From: Propionibacteriaceae bacterium
Lineage (GTDB): Bacteria > Actinomycetota > Actinomycetes > Propionibacteriales > Propionibacteriaceae
DNA: 35,940 nt
Direction of reading: 5' to 3'
NCBI GenBank assembly: GCA_031285845.1
Contig: JAITVK010000020.1
Span: 1 to 35,940 of the forward strand
The position numbers were made by a program, and so were the translations under genes. Shown here piece by piece: positions 15,437 through 24,447 of the stretch; the first letter of the stretch is position 1; every line of letters starts with the position of its first letter. Under the pieces are notes generated by a model. That model worked only from the letters and a program-made list of their open reading frames with translations. It had not been told where the DNA came from and ran no database searches.

Positions 15437-16790
15437 ACTGCCTCCTAGGCCTCGGGGTGACCGACGAAGCCTCACCGATCAGCCGTTGACCAGGAATCAA
15501 CCGGCGGGCCCTGGAGAGCACGGACTGCGATTCAACCTCGTCGACTGGGAGTTGTACGCTCTGTGAAGTCCCGCCAGGAATCGACTCGGCCCACACCATG
15601 GCGTCGGTCGTGTGGCGCTGGTCGGCCAGACTCAGCCCGATCATGACCCCGGTGATCAGCGGAATGTATAGCGAAATCGTGACGTTGTCGGTGACAGAGC
15701 CGGCCAGCATGACTAACACTCCAAGGACCGCGGAAGTGCTCACAGCCACCGACTTAGGCGACTGGGCCCGACTCAAAGCCCTCAACGATCGCCACCCCAC
15801 CAACACGACCCCGGCGAGCCACAACACCAGCCCAATCACTCCGGTGTCATCCAGCAGACGCAGGTACTCATTGTGAGGATGATCGGGATAATCGGGACCG
15901 TAAGTCGCGAGCATCGTCCCCACCGCTCCGGGACCGTTGCCGATCCACGGATCCAATAGCCACTGCTCAATCGTCAATTGCCACAAGGTGGCCCGACCCG
16001 AGAGGTTGATCACAACCCCGTTGATGGAGAAGCCGTCACCCTCAGTGAACCTGGATTGAACCCACGACACGTTCAACACCAGCCATGCCAGCAGCCCGAC
16101 CACGATCACCCCGGCGATCACCAGCCGGAGGAAGACGCGCCGCCAGGTCGGGGCGACCCCTCGACGATGACGAAAGGCCCAGGTCACCACCAGCATCGCG
16201 CCGGCGATCACCATTGGGGTCCGTGACTGCGACAACACGATCACAGCTGTCAGGAGCGGCACCGGCCACCAGGGTTTGTGGCAAGCCACCACCCTTGGCA
16301 AAACGATGGTCAGTCCCAGCAAGGCGAGCCAACCCGCGCCACGGGCCGAATAGAACTGATCGGCGCCCGCGCCGGCCAGCGCCACCTGTCCAAGATAGAC
16401 CACCGCCGCCAAAGCGGCCGCACCCACCAACCAGGGGCACACCCGCTCGTAGGTCCCGGGCTGCGCGCGCTGACTGACCGTCCCGATGACCAGCGGATAC
16501 AACGCCCAGACGCAGAACTCTTGAAGCCCGATGACCGTCGGTCCCACCATGAGCAGGCGCACCCCCGCCCAAACGACGAACAGCGTCGTCGGCCACCAAC
16601 CAAGGTGGCGACCCCATTTGAGGTCGTCACCCAAGACACGAATCGCCACCAGCGACAAGGTCACGACCATGACAACCGTCACGACGCCCTGAATTCCAAC
16701 CAGCCGCAACGTGTCCTCGGCGACAAGAAAGAACACTGCGAATGCCACCGCGAACGGCATCCGATCGGCTGCTTTGACCACCCCAGTCAT
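15426..16790 (-). CDS. O-antigen ligase/Wzy-like polymerase
   Basis: A 454-residue polytopic membrane protein matching the O-antigen ligase/polymerase superfamily (PF04932). The diagnostic part is the large external loop near residues 280 to 330: SGRATLWQLTIEQWLLDPW, GNGPGAVGTM and the HNEYLRLLDDTGVIGLVLW stretch with its conserved His-Asn. Some ten to twelve hydrophobic segments surround it. Wzy polymerases and WaaL-type ligases cannot be separated by sequence, but a flippase and priming enzyme in the same operon favour a Wzy role. The ATG overlaps the upstream GT4 stop by four bases. The C-terminal 60 residues are polar. This is the second candidate polymerase in the window, unrelated in sequence to the EpsG-like protein. 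Confidence 0.88.
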   Translation of the reverse strand: MTGVVKAADRMPFAVAFAVFFLVAEDTLRLVGIQGVVTVVMVVTLSLVAIRVLGDDLKWGRHLGWWPTTLFVVWAGVRLLMVGPTVIGLQEFCVWALYPLVIGTVSQRAQPGTYERVCPWLVGAAALAAVVYLGQVALAGAGADQFYSARGAGWLALLGLTIVLPRVVACHKPWWPVPLLTAVIVLSQSRTPMVIAGAMLVVTWAFRHRRGVAPTWRRVFLRLVIAGVIVVGLLAWLVLNVSWVQSRFTEGDGFSINGVVINLSGRATLWQLTIEQWLLDPWIGNGPGAVGTMLATYGPDYPDHPHNEYLRLLDDTGVIGLVLWLAGVVLVGWRSLRALSRAQSPKSVAVSTSAVLGVLVMLAGSVTDNVTISLYIPLITGVMIGLSLADQRHTTDAMVWAESIPGGTSQSVQLPVDEVESQSVLSRARRLIPGQRLIGEASSVTPRPRRQYVS

Positions 16791-17908
16791 CGCAACGGCC
16801 TGACTGAACGGAGCAGAGCCAACGCTTCATCGAACCCCTCGACCACCGTGCTCGCTGGGTCGACGATCGTCTCCCGACAGCCACCGGTGTCGTAGGTGAT
16901 CACAGGAGTCCCACAAGCCTGCGCCTCCACATTCACCGTCGGGAAATTGTCCTCAAGGGTCGGATTGAAGAAGCAGTCGGCGGCGGTGTAGATCGCGGCC
17001 ATCTCGCCTGCACTGTCGACTCGCTCCAGCCCGATCACCGCCGGACCGACGTGGCGGAGCTGGCTTGGGGTCAGCCCGACCATCACGATGACGAATCTGA
17101 CTGGATCCAATGCGTCAGCCAACCGGATGAAATCGTCCAACCCTTTGCGGGCTGTCCACGGCGAGGCGACGCCGAGAATCATCGCCCGTTGACCGACGTC
17201 ATGACGAGACCGAAAGTCACTCGGTGTGGGTGTGAACACCGTCGTGTCGATCACATTGGGCCGTACCTCGATCGGATAGGCGCCCAGAAAACTCTGCTCG
17301 ACCAAGCCTGCCAACCAACGCGACGGACTGATCAGTGTCATTCGATCCGGGCTAACCATGGTGAAGATCCGCTTCTTGTCAGCGAAATTGCGCGGACAAA
17401 CGCCTTTGGCTAGCGTCTTCGGATAAGTGTCCAGTTGCGGACATGGCCCGGCCGACCCACAGCCGCTCTTCCACTGGTCGCATCCGACGTACGTGAAATG
17501 CGCACAGTGGCCGGTGAACGGCCAACAGTCATGCAAAGTCCATCGCACCTGGCAACGATGATGGGCCAGCCAATCGAACAGCACCGCGATGTTGAGGTAG
17601 TAGCCGTGGATGTTGTGCAGATGCACCACATCAGGGTCGATAGCGTCGAGTCGACGCACCAGCCTTGTCGTGTCGGTCGTCGAGAAGAAGCCCATGCGAT
17701 CGGTCAGTCGGGTCACCCCACCGTGAATGTAGACCCCCAGCGTGGAGGCGCAGCGTTGTTCGTGATCATTGATCGTCCGATGACGACGCCCCCAGAAGAT
17801 CGACGAGTCGACGCCCTCAGCAGTCAACTCATGATGAAGCCGACGCATGATCGTCCCGGTCGAGCCGTTGAAAAACGTGTTGATCTGGACGTACTTCTGC
17901 TGTTCCAT
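16787..17908 (-). CDS. WcaC-like family 4 glycosyltransferase
   Basis: A 373-residue GT-B transferase. It starts MEQQKYVQINTFFNGSTG; residues near 130 to 185 form a Cys-rich insertion with the pattern HDCWPFTGHC, GCDQWKSGC, CPQL and a later GVCP, typical of the colanic-acid WcaC type. The donor domain contains GVASPWTARKGLDDFIRL and EDNFPTVNVEAQACGTPV with GGCRETI. The ATG at 17908 shares its A with the stop of the TagA-like gene (TGATG) and has GGGGG five bases upstream; a longer frame to 18031 is unlikely. The cysteines may bind metal or be disulphide-prone; that is inference. Role: repeat-unit assembly of system A. Confidence 0.87.
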   Translation of the reverse strand: MEQQKYVQINTFFNGSTGTIMRRLHHELTAEGVDSSIFWGRRHRTINDHEQRCASTLGVYIHGGVTRLTDRMGFFSTTDTTRLVRRLDAIDPDVVHLHNIHGYYLNIAVLFDWLAHHRCQVRWTLHDCWPFTGHCAHFTYVGCDQWKSGCGSAGPCPQLDTYPKTLAKGVCPRNFADKKRIFTMVSPDRMTLISPSRWLAGLVEQSFLGAYPIEVRPNVIDTTVFTPTPSDFRSRHDVGQRAMILGVASPWTARKGLDDFIRLADALDPVRFVIVMVGLTPSQLRHVGPAVIGLERVDSAGEMAAIYTAADCFFNPTLEDNFPTVNVEAQACGTPVITYDTGGCRETIVDPASTVVEGFDEALALLRSVRPLR

Positions 17909-18666
17909 CAGCGCCCCCGAACCACGGCGTGATAAAGGAATGACCAGTTCGTCGACGCGTAGCGGCCGAACAATCTGGCCGGATCTTGCATCAACCGGTA
18001 CGCCCACTCCAGTCCGGCGTTCTGCATCCACCTGGGCGCGCGACGAATGTTGCCGGCCAGATAGTCGAATCCGGCTCCGACCCCGATCATCACGGCGTCG
18101 AACTGGCCCAGATGGTCAGCCATCCAGCGCTCCTGTTTCGGCGCGCCCAACCCAACCCACACAAAATCAGCTTCGGAACCCCGAATGCGCTCAATGTCGG
18201 CCACCCTGTCTTCATCGGACAGCTGACGGAATGGTGGGCTGAACATCCCTGCGATCCTCAGCGCTGGATAGTTCGTCTCCAGTGTCGAGCGCATGTGATC
18301 CAACGTGGCCTGACTCGAGCCGTAGAAGTAATGCGATCGGTCACGAAAGCGCGGATCGGAGAAGGTGGTCGTCATCAGATCTGGACCCGTCACCCGATCC
18401 ATGCCGCGATGACCACGCCGCCGACCCACGACCGACAGTGGTTTGCCATCGGGGATCACCAGGGCCGCGCCATTCTGCACCGCCTGATACTCCCGATCCC
18501 GCCAACTCATCACCGTGGTGTGGACATTGCAGACACAGACGTACTGTCCTCTCAGACACCCCAGATTCTCGTCGAGATACCTCGACAAGAACCCCGCGTC
18601 GATGGCCGCCACGTTGACGCCCATGATCGGACAGACCGGGATGTCAGAACTCGTCACGGCGACCAC
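17908..18666 (-). CDS. WecG/TagA/CpsF family glycosyltransferase (GT26)
   Basis: Members transfer a sugar such as ManNAc, ManNAcA or glucose to a lipid-linked sugar in the second step of glycan assembly. The motifs CNVHTTVMSW, IPDGKPLSVVGR with the conserved Asp near 73, RVTGPDLM, YFYGSS, GLGAPKQERWM and GVGAGFDYLAG are all present. C-terminal residues of about 195 to 250 give RRAPRWMQNAGLEW, YRLMQDPARL and RY, characteristic of the family. Length 252, normal. The GTG at 18666 is three bases from the Fcl stop; GTG 18657 is an alternative. Since it acts directly after the priming transferase in known pathways, it probably adds the second sugar of the system A repeat. Confidence 0.92.
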   Translation of the reverse strand: MVAVTSSDIPVCPIMGVNVAAIDAGFLSRYLDENLGCLRGQYVCVCNVHTTVMSWRDREYQAVQNGAALVIPDGKPLSVVGRRRGHRGMDRVTGPDLMTTTFSDPRFRDRSHYFYGSSQATLDHMRSTLETNYPALRIAGMFSPPFRQLSDEDRVADIERIRGSEADFVWVGLGAPKQERWMADHLGQFDAVMIGVGAGFDYLAGNIRRAPRWMQNAGLEWAYRLMQDPARLFGRYASTNWSFLYHAVVRGR

Positions 18667-18669
18667 GCC

Positions 18670-19623
18670 TCACCGTTCGGCTCTAGTCGGGTTGTTCAAG
18701 AAGTCTTCGTACGCCAACCGGACCCCGTCCTTCAGCCGAGTCGTGGCCCGCCAGCCCAGCGCGGTGGCCTTCGACACGTCGAGCGCTTTGCGCGGAGCGC
18801 CATTCGGTTTCGACCGGTCCCACGAGATTTGACCCCTATAGCCGACCACTTGCGCCACCAGGTTCGCCAGATCGTGGATGGTGGCTTCTTCCCCGCTGCC
18901 CGCGTTGACCGTCTGGTCACCGGAGTAGGTGTTCATCAAACGCACACACAGTTTCGCCAAATCGTCGACGTACAAAAACTCGCGTAGTGGCGACCCATCG
19001 CCCCAGCACACCACCACGGGAGCCTCGGCGATCTTCGCCTCATGGAAGCGACGGATCAGCGAGGGCAGGACATGACTGTTCTTCGAGTGGTAGTTGTCGT
19101 TGGGACCATACACGTTGGTCGGCATGACCGAGATGAAGTCGACCCCGTGCTGTCGATTCAGGTATTCGCAATACTTCAGACCTGAGATTTTCGCCAAGGC
19201 GTACGCCTCATTGGTCGGTTCCAAAGCCCCAGTCAACAGACTGTCCTCGGTCATCGGTTGCGCGGCCAGACGCGGATAGATGCACGACGATCCGAGGAAT
19301 TGAAGCCGACGACAGCCGTTGGCCCAGGCCGCGTGGATCACGTTCATCTCGATCATCATGTTGTCGTAGAGGAAATCGGCCGGGGCGCTTCGGTTGGCCT
19401 CGATGCCGCCGACCTTGGCGGCAGCCAGAAAGACGTGGTCAGGACGATGCTGGGCGAAGAACGCCTCCACCTGATCTTGACGCCGCAGATCCAGGTCGGC
19501 GTGAGACACCGTCAGCAGGTCGTCGTGACCTTGCCGACGAAGTTCTCGTACGATCGCGGAGCCCACCATGCCCTGATGCCCCGCGACGAAGATCTGCGAA
19601 TCTCGATCCATCGGCTTGACCAT
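18670..19623 (-). CDS. fcl: GDP-L-fucose synthase
   Basis: Epimerises and reduces GDP-4-keto-6-deoxy-D-mannose, made by Gmd, to GDP-L-fucose with NADPH. The Rossmann loop is GHQGMVG at residues 15 to 21; FLAAAKVGGI, the catalytic SSCIYP, the YALAK Tyr-x3-Lys, and NVYGPNDNY with HVLPSLIRRFHEAK are all typical of Fcl/WcaG rather than of generic epimerases. Length 317, usual. The ATG follows the Gmd stop with no gap. The pair Gmd-Fcl shows that GDP-L-fucose is made here, though no GT in the window carries recognisable fucosyltransferase (GT10/GT11) motifs. Confidence 0.96.
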   Translation of the reverse strand: MVKPMDRDSQIFVAGHQGMVGSAIVRELRRQGHDDLLTVSHADLDLRRQDQVEAFFAQHRPDHVFLAAAKVGGIEANRSAPADFLYDNMMIEMNVIHAAWANGCRRLQFLGSSCIYPRLAAQPMTEDSLLTGALEPTNEAYALAKISGLKYCEYLNRQHGVDFISVMPTNVYGPNDNYHSKNSHVLPSLIRRFHEAKIAEAPVVVCWGDGSPLREFLYVDDLAKLCVRLMNTYSGDQTVNAGSGEEATIHDLANLVAQVVGYRGQISWDRSKPNGAPRKALDVSKATALGWRATTRLKDGVRLAYEDFLNNPTRAER

Positions 19624-20874
19624 TCACACCACCACGCCTTTCTCCAGATACTCCTCCAGATTCGGTTCCCGCCGTTCACTGGCCCGCTCGGAAGCCACCT
19701 TGTCCATGTCATGGCTGACCATCAGCGCGACCAGCTCGTCGAACGAGGTCTTGTGAGGGTTCCATCCCAGGACCGATTGCGCCTTGCCCGGGTCGCCACA
19801 CAGATCCACCACATCGGTCGGACGATAGAACGACGGTGAGACCTCGACCACGACGCGCCCAGTGGTGACGTCGACACCCTTCTCCTCGACTCCTTCGCCG
19901 ATCCAGCGAACCTCGATTCCGGCGTGACGAAACGCCAACGCGGCGAACTCGCGCACCGAGTGTTGGACTCCGGTCGCAATGACAAAGTCGGCAGGATCGT
20001 CTTGCTGCAGCATCAGCCACATGCATTCGACGTAATCCTTCGCATACCCCCAGTCGCGTTGAGAATCCAGATTTCCCAACAACAAACGATCCTGCGCCCC
20101 ATGGGCGATCCGAGCGGCCGCCAAGGTGATCTTCCGCGTCACGAATGTCTCGCCGCGCCGCTCCGACTCATGATTGAACAGAATCCCGCTGACGGCGAAC
20201 ATCCCATAAGCGCAGCGGTATTCCTCCACAATCCAGTGGCCGTACTGCTTGGCGACGGCGTAGGGGCTGTAGGGGTGGAACGGGGTGTCTTCGGTCTGCG
20301 GGACTGCTTCAACCTTGCCGTAGAGCTCTGAGGTCGAGGCTTGATAGACCCGGCAAGTCTTCGTCTGACCAGTCAGGCGCACCGCCTCCAACACTCGCAG
20401 CACGCCCAACGCGTCCACCTCGGCCGAATACTCCGGAACGTCGAACGACACTTGGACGTGGCTTTGCGCGGCCAAGTTGTACAACTCGGTCGGGCGAACC
20501 TCGCCGATCGCCGCCACCAGACTCATCGAATCGCTGAGATCGCCATAGACCAAGTGGAACCCGTCTCGTCCCTCCAGATGAGCGATCCGCTCGCGGAAGT
20601 CGATCGACGAGCGGCGCACCATGCCGAACACCTCGTACCCTTTGCCGAGCAGCAACTCCGCCAAGAAGCTGCCGTCTTGTCCCGTGACCCCGGTGATCAG
20701 AGCTCTACGCGCCGCACACTGGTTGGCCTCGGGGCAACCGTCTTGAACGTCGCGGTCCTGAACCTGCCGCGAGCCCTCACCGGACTCGGCATGGTCTGCG
20801 GCAGCCAGCTCGGTCAGCTCGACCGCAGCGGATTGAGGGTGGGTGTCAGAGGACCGAGGCGAGGAATGGATCAT
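19624..20874 (-). CDS. gmd: GDP-mannose 4,6-dehydratase
   Basis: Converts GDP-D-mannose to GDP-4-keto-6-deoxy-D-mannose. The Rossmann motif TGVTGQDG lies at residues 61 to 68; [31 protein letters not shown] and the catalytic YAVAK at 205 to 209 followed by [15 protein letters not shown] identify Gmd. The core matches the usual enzyme, but about 55 residues rich in Glu, Ala and Asp precede it, whereas most Gmd proteins begin a few residues before the Rossmann strand. No better in-frame start is visible in the extension, and the ATG overlaps the priming transferase stop (TGATG), so the extension seems genuine. Feeds Fcl directly downstream. Confidence 0.95.
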   Translation of the reverse strand: MIHSSPRSSDTHPQSAAVELTELAAADHAESGEGSRQVQDRDVQDGCPEANQCAARRALITGVTGQDGSFLAELLLGKGYEVFGMVRRSSIDFRERIAHLEGRDGFHLVYGDLSDSMSLVAAIGEVRPTELYNLAAQSHVQVSFDVPEYSAEVDALGVLRVLEAVRLTGQTKTCRVYQASTSELYGKVEAVPQTEDTPFHPYSPYAVAKQYGHWIVEEYRCAYGMFAVSGILFNHESERRGETFVTRKITLAAARIAHGAQDRLLLGNLDSQRDWGYAKDYVECMWLMLQQDDPADFVIATGVQHSVREFAALAFRHAGIEVRWIGEGVEEKGVDVTTGRVVVEVSPSFYRPTDVVDLCGDPGKAQSVLGWNPHKTSFDELVALMVSHDMDKVASERASERREPNLEEYLEKGVVV

Positions 20875-22535
20875 CAGTACGCTCCTGCCCCAGTCAGAAC
20901 GACCTTGACAGTGCGGATCACCAACAGCATGTCGCCAATCAGCGACCAGTTCTCCACGTAGTGCAGATCCAGCCGAAAATAGTCATCCAACGACAGATCC
21001 GAGCGTCCTTCCACCTGCCACTGGCCGGTGATGCCCGGCTTCACCAAGAACCGTCGAAAATGTGACTCCCCGAACATGGCCAACTCCCGTTCCAGACACG
21101 GCCTGGGCCCCACCACACTCATGTCCCCGACCAAGACATTCCAAAACTGCGGAAGCTCGTCCAGCGACCACTTCCGCAACACTCGACCAACCTTGGTCAC
21201 CCGAGGATCCCCCGCCAGCTTGAACAGACCCGAATCACCGTCGCTGGACTCCGCCCGCAGTTGAGCCAGGCGCTCCTCCGCATCGGTGCACATCGTGCGG
21301 AACTTCCACATCCGGAAAGGCTTGCCGTCACGCCCCACCCGATCTTGACTGAAGAACACCGGCCCATCGTGGCCAGCACGAATCAGAATGGCCAACAGCG
21401 CGTACAGCCACGAGAATCCCACCAAGAAGCAGGCTGCGAACACGATGTCGAACCCCCGCTTGACCACGTACTGCCACCCTCTGAAACGTGGCAGATCCAA
21501 ATGGATCAGGTTCACCCCGTCGGCCGGACGCACATGGACCCGATCAGCCGCCATATCGGCGGTCACCGGACGGACCAGATAGTCGACACGGTAGCGTTCT
21601 AGCTCCCACGACAGTTGGCGTACGAATCCGCGCGACACGCCGTCGACCGCCACCGCGGCGATCTGGCCCGTTGAGACCGTTTTCATCACTTCAGTCACCG
21701 ACAGGCAGGCCAACCCCGGCATGATCGACTGGGCGCGGGCCACCTCGGCGCTGGACAGCCGCTGGCCATCGGGCCTGATCAGACACATCGCCATCGGCCG
21801 ATATCCGGCGCCCAACCGATGCGCCTCCAGGTCGGCCACCAATCGACGCACCGCGTCGACCGAGCCCACCACCACGGTAGCCACCAAACCGCGCCCGGCC
21901 CGTCGAGCCCGAATCAGCACCTGTCGGCAGACCCATCGACCCACCACCGAGCAGGCCATCACCACCGGCATCGCGACGATGAACACTCGACGCGACAGCT
22001 CCGCTTTCAGCAAGTACGACGACAAGGCGAAGACGCCGAACACGACCAGAGTCGAGATAATGACACGTTGATACTCCCCCACGCCAGTGCCGAGGATCGA
22101 TCGGTTGTACCCGTCGTTGAGACCGACCACCGTGATGAACGCGACCACCAGCACCAGCACCAGCACCCAATACCGCATCCATGGCATTCCACTGACGCCC
22201 GACATCAACCGGCCGCCACCGCCCATCGCGATCACGAAGGCGAGGACCACGGCCAGGACGTCCAACCCCAAAGCGCCGAACCGATGCCAACGCCAAAACC
22301 CGGTGTCCCCAGATGTCGCGGTCGATGTCACGACTGTGGCAGCAGGAGCCTGGTCAATAGCGACCGGATGGCGCGGAGCGTCAGTGGATCGCGGCCCGGG
22401 ATGAGTATCGGAGATCACAGCCGTGCAAGTCCAGTCCACCACCTTGGTCGCAGACGCCGCGTCGCTCCTGTGGGCTTCATCAAAGCCAGCCGCGTTCACG
22501 GCGCCCGGGTCGATCCTCTCCACCACCGCGGTCAT
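20874..22535 (-). CDS. Large polyprenyl-phosphate sugar-1-phosphate transferase
   Basis: A WcaJ/WbaP-type initiating enzyme of 553 residues. Residues 1 to 80 are polar; four or five membrane helices follow (roughly 85 to 205), then a regulatory middle domain, then the catalytic phosphoglycosyl domain from [16 protein letters not shown]. In it, [33 protein letters not shown] with the Asp-Glu pair, [10 protein letters not shown] and [17 protein letters not shown] are clear. It moves a hexose-1-phosphate to undecaprenyl phosphate, beginning the system A repeat. ATG 22535 is used; a TTG at 22553 is possible. An AT-richer gap of 257 bases lies upstream. Galactose, glucose or fucose specificity cannot be read from sequence. 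Confidence 0.93.
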   Translation of the reverse strand: MTAVVERIDPGAVNAAGFDEAHRSDAASATKVVDWTCTAVISDTHPGPRSTDAPRHPVAIDQAPAATVVTSTATSGDTGFWRWHRFGALGLDVLAVVLAFVIAMGGGGRLMSGVSGMPWMRYWVLVLVLVVAFITVVGLNDGYNRSILGTGVGEYQRVIISTLVVFGVFALSSYLLKAELSRRVFIVAMPVVMACSVVGRWVCRQVLIRARRAGRGLVATVVVGSVDAVRRLVADLEAHRLGAGYRPMAMCLIRPDGQRLSSAEVARAQSIMPGLACLSVTEVMKTVSTGQIAAVAVDGVSRGFVRQLSWELERYRVDYLVRPVTADMAADRVHVRPADGVNLIHLDLPRFRGWQYVVKRGFDIVFAACFLVGFSWLYALLAILIRAGHDGPVFFSQDRVGRDGKPFRMWKFRTMCTDAEERLAQLRAESSDGDSGLFKLAGDPRVTKVGRVLRKWSLDELPQFWNVLVGDMSVVGPRPCLERELAMFGESHFRRFLVKPGITGQWQVEGRSDLSLDDYFRLDLHYVENWSLIGDMLLVIRTVKVVLTGAGAY

Positions 22536-22792
22536 AGGACACCGCCGATCCAAAACCGCCGGTCAGCCTGGACGTACGAGAGCGTGACCATGGCTTGCGA
22601 CGCCACCATTGCGCCATGACCATTGCGATGTTGGTCTTGCTTACCCCAGCGATGCTGTTGGCCCAGTTCGAGATCTGAACGCCTCCGGCCCTGCATTTAT
22701 GTGATCATACTGCAAAAACAGTCACGAAGATAGCACTGAGTAATCTACGTTCATTGTCGTTCGAGCTCTGATGTCAGCGGTGAAGCCTGTCC
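22536..22792. promoter_or_regulatory. Likely promoter region of the system A operon
   Basis: This 257-base gap precedes the large priming transferase and follows the LCP gene. Bases 22690 to 22755 are markedly AT-rich relative to the surroundings. A minus-strand TATGAT (22709 to 22704) is a plausible -10 hexamer, but no matching -35 is seen, and the resulting leader would be about 160 bases long. No terminator hairpin with a U-run is obvious. The promoter role is inferred from position and composition. Confidence 0.35.
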
Positions 22793-24337
22793 TCAGCCAT
22801 GCAGAGTGGCGTTGATCTGATCCTTGGCCGCGTCTACCGTCGCCTGATCGGGCACCATGACATACAGTCGCTGCCCCGGGTAGCTGTAGGTGTAATCCAA
22901 CGCGCTGGTGCCATCCACGCTGATCGAGGTGACCTGCCAGGCCCGCCCCGTCGTCAACTGTTGACGAACCTGAGCGGCGATGACATCAGGCGGCATCGAG
23001 GTCTGAATTGAGCTTTGCACAGCCGCCAACACCGCCGGGTAATTCGACAACACCGCCGGATCAGTCAGCTTCTTGATGATCCCGGTGATCACCCGCTGCT
23101 GATTCTCGCCGCGCACCCGGTCACCACCGGCGAAATCGTGCCGATCACGCGAGAAAGCCAACGCGGCTTTGCCGTCCAGGTGATTCGTCCCCGTGGTGAA
23201 AGTGTAGCCCCCGTAGGTGAAGTCGTACGCCGAGGTGACCTCGACACCACCCAGGGCGTCGACCACGGTCACCAGCGAGCTGAAATTGACCCGCAGATAA
23301 TACTGGATCGGGATGCCGTACAAGTCCTCCAACGTCCCCACCGACACGTCGATGCCGTATGTCCCAGCATGAGTCAGCTTGTCGGGCAGCCCTGAGCGAC
23401 CGCGCAACTGAACGTAATAATCACGCGGGGTGTTCACCAACAACACCTTGCCCGTGTCGGGATTGACCACCATCAACATGTTCACATCCGACCGCGAGCG
23501 GTTACTGATCGAGCCATCAGTGTCGATACCACTGATGTAGACGACATAAGCGTTCGTCGCAGCGGTCGGAGTCGGCGTCGCCGACGGGGTTGGGGTGACT
23601 ATGGGCGTTGGACTAACGGCCAACGACGAGTCGACCTCGAAACTGGTCAACACCGTCAGCTTGTCGTACTTCTGCGCCAACGATTCATTGTCGGATCGGG
23701 CTCCGGCCAAGATCTGCAAGAAACCGTCACGCAACACGATGCTCGGAACCGTTCCATCGACCAGAGCGTCCACCGCCGCGTCCCAGGTCGTCTGATCGGC
23801 GTACTGCACCTGGACCATCGTCGCGATCTTGTCGTGAACCGCTTTGGCCAGCGGATCTGAGGCGACCTCGCCCATCGTCGAACCGGTCAATTGGCCCACA
23901 TCGGTGGGCCCCTGCTTCAACACCACGACGTCGAACAGAACAGTGTCACTGGTTGGAGCCTGAATGTCTTCGACGAATCGAACCCCATCCATGCCGATTT
24001 TCACCCCGATGGCGTTGCCGACGATCAGGGCCAGGGCCAACACCGCTGACAACCAGAAACGCACCGGATGACGAGAAGGGCTCGAACTGAGCAACAAACC
24101 GATGGCCAACCCGGTCAGGATCACCTCGCCGACGATCAAACCGATCAACGCTCGAGTGGGCAGCATCCCCAGACGAACCACGACCACCACACCGGCGATC
24201 GCCGCCAGACCGACCAGGATCGCCACGACGATCGACACCGCCGACACCTTCGGCTTGCCGACTGGCTGCAGTGGAGTCCCTGAACCACCAGCTCCGCTCG
24301 AACCGGACCCGAAAATCTGTTCAGACACATCACTCAT
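22793..24337 (-). CDS. LCP family cell-wall polymer ligase, Cps2A-like architecture
   Basis: LytR-CpsA-Psr proteins move undecaprenyl-pyrophosphate-linked polymers onto peptidoglycan at the outer membrane face. The C-terminal LCP domain starts near residue 263: SGIDTDG, NRSRSDVNML, NTPRDYYV with its Arg near 305, KLTHAGTYG, and ALAFSRDRH with DRVRGENQQRVI near 395 to 418. Three membrane helices (about 31 to 55, 62 to 83 and 94 to 113) precede a soluble accessory region of roughly 120 residues and a Pro-Thr linker near 242 to 261. That layout resembles streptococcal Cps2A; most actinobacterial LCPs have a single N-terminal helix. The ATG at 24337 has GAGGTG a few bases upstream. Likely attaches the system A and perhaps B polymer. 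Confidence 0.92.
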   Translation of the reverse strand: MSDVSEQIFGSGSSGAGGSGTPLQPVGKPKVSAVSIVVAILVGLAAIAGVVVVVRLGMLPTRALIGLIVGEVILTGLAIGLLLSSSPSRHPVRFWLSAVLALALIVGNAIGVKIGMDGVRFVEDIQAPTSDTVLFDVVVLKQGPTDVGQLTGSTMGEVASDPLAKAVHDKIATMVQVQYADQTTWDAAVDALVDGTVPSIVLRDGFLQILAGARSDNESLAQKYDKLTVLTSFEVDSSLAVSPTPIVTPTPSATPTPTAATNAYVVYISGIDTDGSISNRSRSDVNMLMVVNPDTGKVLLVNTPRDYYVQLRGRSGLPDKLTHAGTYGIDVSVGTLEDLYGIPIQYYLRVNFSSLVTVVDALGGVEVTSAYDFTYGGYTFTTGTNHLDGKAALAFSRDRHDFAGGDRVRGENQQRVITGIIKKLTDPAVLSNYPAVLAAVQSSIQTSMPPDVIAAQVRQQLTTGRAWQVTSISVDGTSALDYTYSYPGQRLYVMVPDQATVDAAKDQINATLHG

Positions 24338-24447
24338 CAGGACACCTCACCTCACTTAGCGCGGGTTGTCTTCTAGCCCGCAGCGACACGGATCACCAGC
24401 ACCCAACCCCATTCATCCCCAGGGGAACTGACGACCGTCGCGGAAAC

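Noticed and set aside
24361-24381. GCGGGTT-AGCCCGC hairpin between malQ and LCP as a terminator
   Set aside because: The stem is only five or six strong pairs with no U-run. Possible but too weak to call.
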